From positions 930,001 to 994,000 of the forward strand of contig JAHBSI010000001.1 of assembly GCA_019639195.1 (NCBI GenBank): a stretch of 64,000 bases of DNA, given 5' to 3'. Shown one piece after another: positions 62,983 to 64,000 of the stretch (its first letter is position 1; each line of letters opens with the position of its first letter). Made by a program: the position numbers and the translations under genes. The notes below the pieces were generated by a model. The model ran no database searches and was not told where the DNA came from. It saw only the letters and a program-made list of their open reading frames with translations. This DNA is from Acidobacteriota bacterium. Its GTDB lineage: Bacteria > Acidobacteriota > Blastocatellia > Pyrinomonadales > Pyrinomonadaceae.

Positions 62983-63348
62983 TTACCAATCGTCCGTTTC
63001 ATCGGGCGTCTCGGCAGCGATGACCGCACCGGCAGCTTCCCATACCTTTTTCTTCCAAAGTCGAACTCCCGCCTCAAGCTGAAGCGCGGCCTGCGGATGA
63101 GCCGCATTGCGCTCAAGCCGGATCACGGAAGCCGTAACCGAGACCTCATCGTCCGGATTTTCCGTGACCGTCAGCTGGACTTTGCTTCCGACGCTTGGCA
63201 GAGCCCGCGGCAGATAAACAAGCGTGCCTTCCGGCCCGACGTTCTCGGTTAAGCCGTCCTGGACAACCTCTTTTCCGGCATCGTCGCGCCATTTAACTCG
63301 GATCGGGAAGGAGATGATGTATCGAGAGCCGTGCCGTTTATCGTGCAT
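62983..63348 (-). CDS. PilZ-domain protein
   Basis: 121 residues from ATG 63348; the frame extends to 63609 but the upstream part does not look like protein. The PilZ arginines are R5-x3-R9 (KRHGSRYIISFPIRV); the second motif, normally D/N-x-S-x-x-G, reads NVGPEGTLVYL with Gly in place of Ser. Single-domain PilZ proteins bind cyclic-di-GMP. The Ser loss may weaken binding. No diguanylate cyclase is in the window. Confidence 0.75.
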   Translation of the reverse strand: MHDKRHGSRYIISFPIRVKWRDDAGKEVVQDGLTENVGPEGTLVYLPRALPSVGSKVQLTVTENPDDEVSVTASVIRLERNAAHPQAALQLEAGVRLWKKKVWEAAGAVIAAETPDETDDW

Positions 63349-63721
63349 AGGTTGATGATGACCGGCCGCAGATCGGAACTGAGGGGAAGCCGGATTTGTT
63401 GCAAAATATACTCGAATTTGCCCCCGAAAGTCCAGAAATAAGCATTTTTTTCGCCCGCCTAAGTGCTTTTGTTCGCAAGAATTGAACAAAATCTGCTGAT
63501 TTTGACCCTTTTCGTGCCTTGCAACGCCTGTTTTTATGATGCTAGCCTTTTGAAATGTTCGTGCGCCGCGACCGGCCGCGAAACAGGCGGAATTGGCCGC
63601 CGAAACCAACTTCGATACTGCTGTGTCTGCATCTTGTCGGAAGTTTGACGAGATGTAAGTCCGGGCTTGGCCGCTTAATAGGTCCTGCTCAGGTTCGAAG
63701 TTTGATTTTGGAGTTTGAATA
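63349..63721 (+). other. Intergenic region between PilZ and the exported-protein gene
   Basis: About 370 bases with no gene. It holds the divergent promoters of its two neighbours, not confidently placed. A repeated gaagtttga occurs twice in 63640-63712. No recognisable RNA. Confidence 0.45.
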
Positions 63722-64000
63722 ATGAGAAATCTCGTTCGAGGAGGCGCGTTGCTCTTGGTGACGAGTTTGTTCGTAGTTTTTATATACGCTCAAACACGTA
63801 CCACGGAGACACCGTCATCCGCAGCGAAAGATTCGCAGCCAGAAATACAGAATAATTTAAAAGCAAATAATAAAAATAATACTGCTAAGAAGGTAAAGAC
63901 AAAGGATGCCGCGGGCAAAGCAAAGTCCGCAGCTGACGATAACGAAAAGGCTACTGAAACAACGGAAGCAGAGACAGCAGCAATTGAGGGCGACCAGGGT
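63722..64000 (+). CDS. Exported Lys/Ala/Glu-rich protein, 3' end outside window
   Basis: 93 codons remain open to the right edge. The N-terminus has a signal peptide (RNLVRGGALLLVTSLFVVFIYAQ). The visible mature part is low-complexity and polar, with Lys, Ala, Asn, Glu and Thr (KANNKNNTAKKVKTKDAAGK). A domain presumably follows outside. Function unknown. Confidence 0.55.
   Translation, partial: MRNLVRGGALLLVTSLFVVFIYAQTRTTETPSSAAKDSQPEIQNNLKANNKNNTAKKVKTKDAAGKAKSAADDNEKATETTEAETAAIEGDQG

Noticed and set aside
63640..63720. tRNA-like GGTTCGA segment
   Set aside because: No acceptor stem, D arm or anticodon arm can be folded around it.

Overview
The window reads as a contiguous piece of a moderately GC-rich bacterial chromosome. 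It most resembles Acidobacteriota, probably class Blastocatellia. The clues are the VWFA-type acidobacterial secreted protein, an Agl23-like membrane protein, a suf operon led by an Rrf2 regulator and using SufU, PilN/PilO-type pilus genes in an acidobacterial arrangement, and very dense packing with ATGA/TAATG overlaps and four-base tail-to-tail stop overlaps. The lineage is inferred from gene families, not from rRNA; no rRNA or tRNA gene was seen.

Layout. 2-3864: two GT-C-like membrane proteins and a LolA-like exported protein. 3942-4418: dps, with a strong promoter overlapped by a PerR-like box. 4505-7836 (minus): a pseudopilin / PilP-like / PilO / PilN operon. 7945-10220 (minus): a VWA protein and an SDR reductase. 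10306-13603: a CBS, hsp20, lon stress cluster. 13600-15489 (minus): a membrane polyferredoxin fused to TPRs. 15685-17757: a large secreted protein. 18098-26308: the elongasome operon mreB-mreC-mreD-mrdA-rodA followed by a class A PBP. 26305-32066: an esterase, a DUF433/DUF5615 module, a lipoprotein, lipB, a thioredoxin-like protein and an MBL hydrolase. 32254-43883: a long suf operon (rrf2, sufB, sufC, sufD, sufS, sufU) interleaved with ridA, phzF, GNAT, membrane, GT-C, SRPBCC, hydrolase and truncated-globin genes. 44280-48991: a GAF-like protein with tandem repeats, an NTF2-like protein and a FecR/YXWV-rich surface protein.

49560-53380 is the accessory island. It holds two families of short palindromic repeats, an HUH (Y1) transposase flanked by phased REP arrays, and a beta-class DNA methyltransferase split in two around an AT-rich gene. 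That gene carries RecB/Cas4-like PD-(D/E)XK motifs. A 9-bp direct repeat, in frame in both methyltransferase halves, marks the two junctions. This is the best candidate for something undescribed.

53865-56084: a membrane pyrophosphatase gene preceded by a nested-stem RNA ending in a terminator-like stem and T run, possibly a riboswitch or attenuator. 56163-64000: a small membrane protein, carA, lepB, a class V aminotransferase, a DUF6599-like exported protein, an ECF sigma factor with no adjacent anti-sigma gene, a saccharopine-dehydrogenase-like enzyme, a PilZ protein and the start of an exported protein running off the window.
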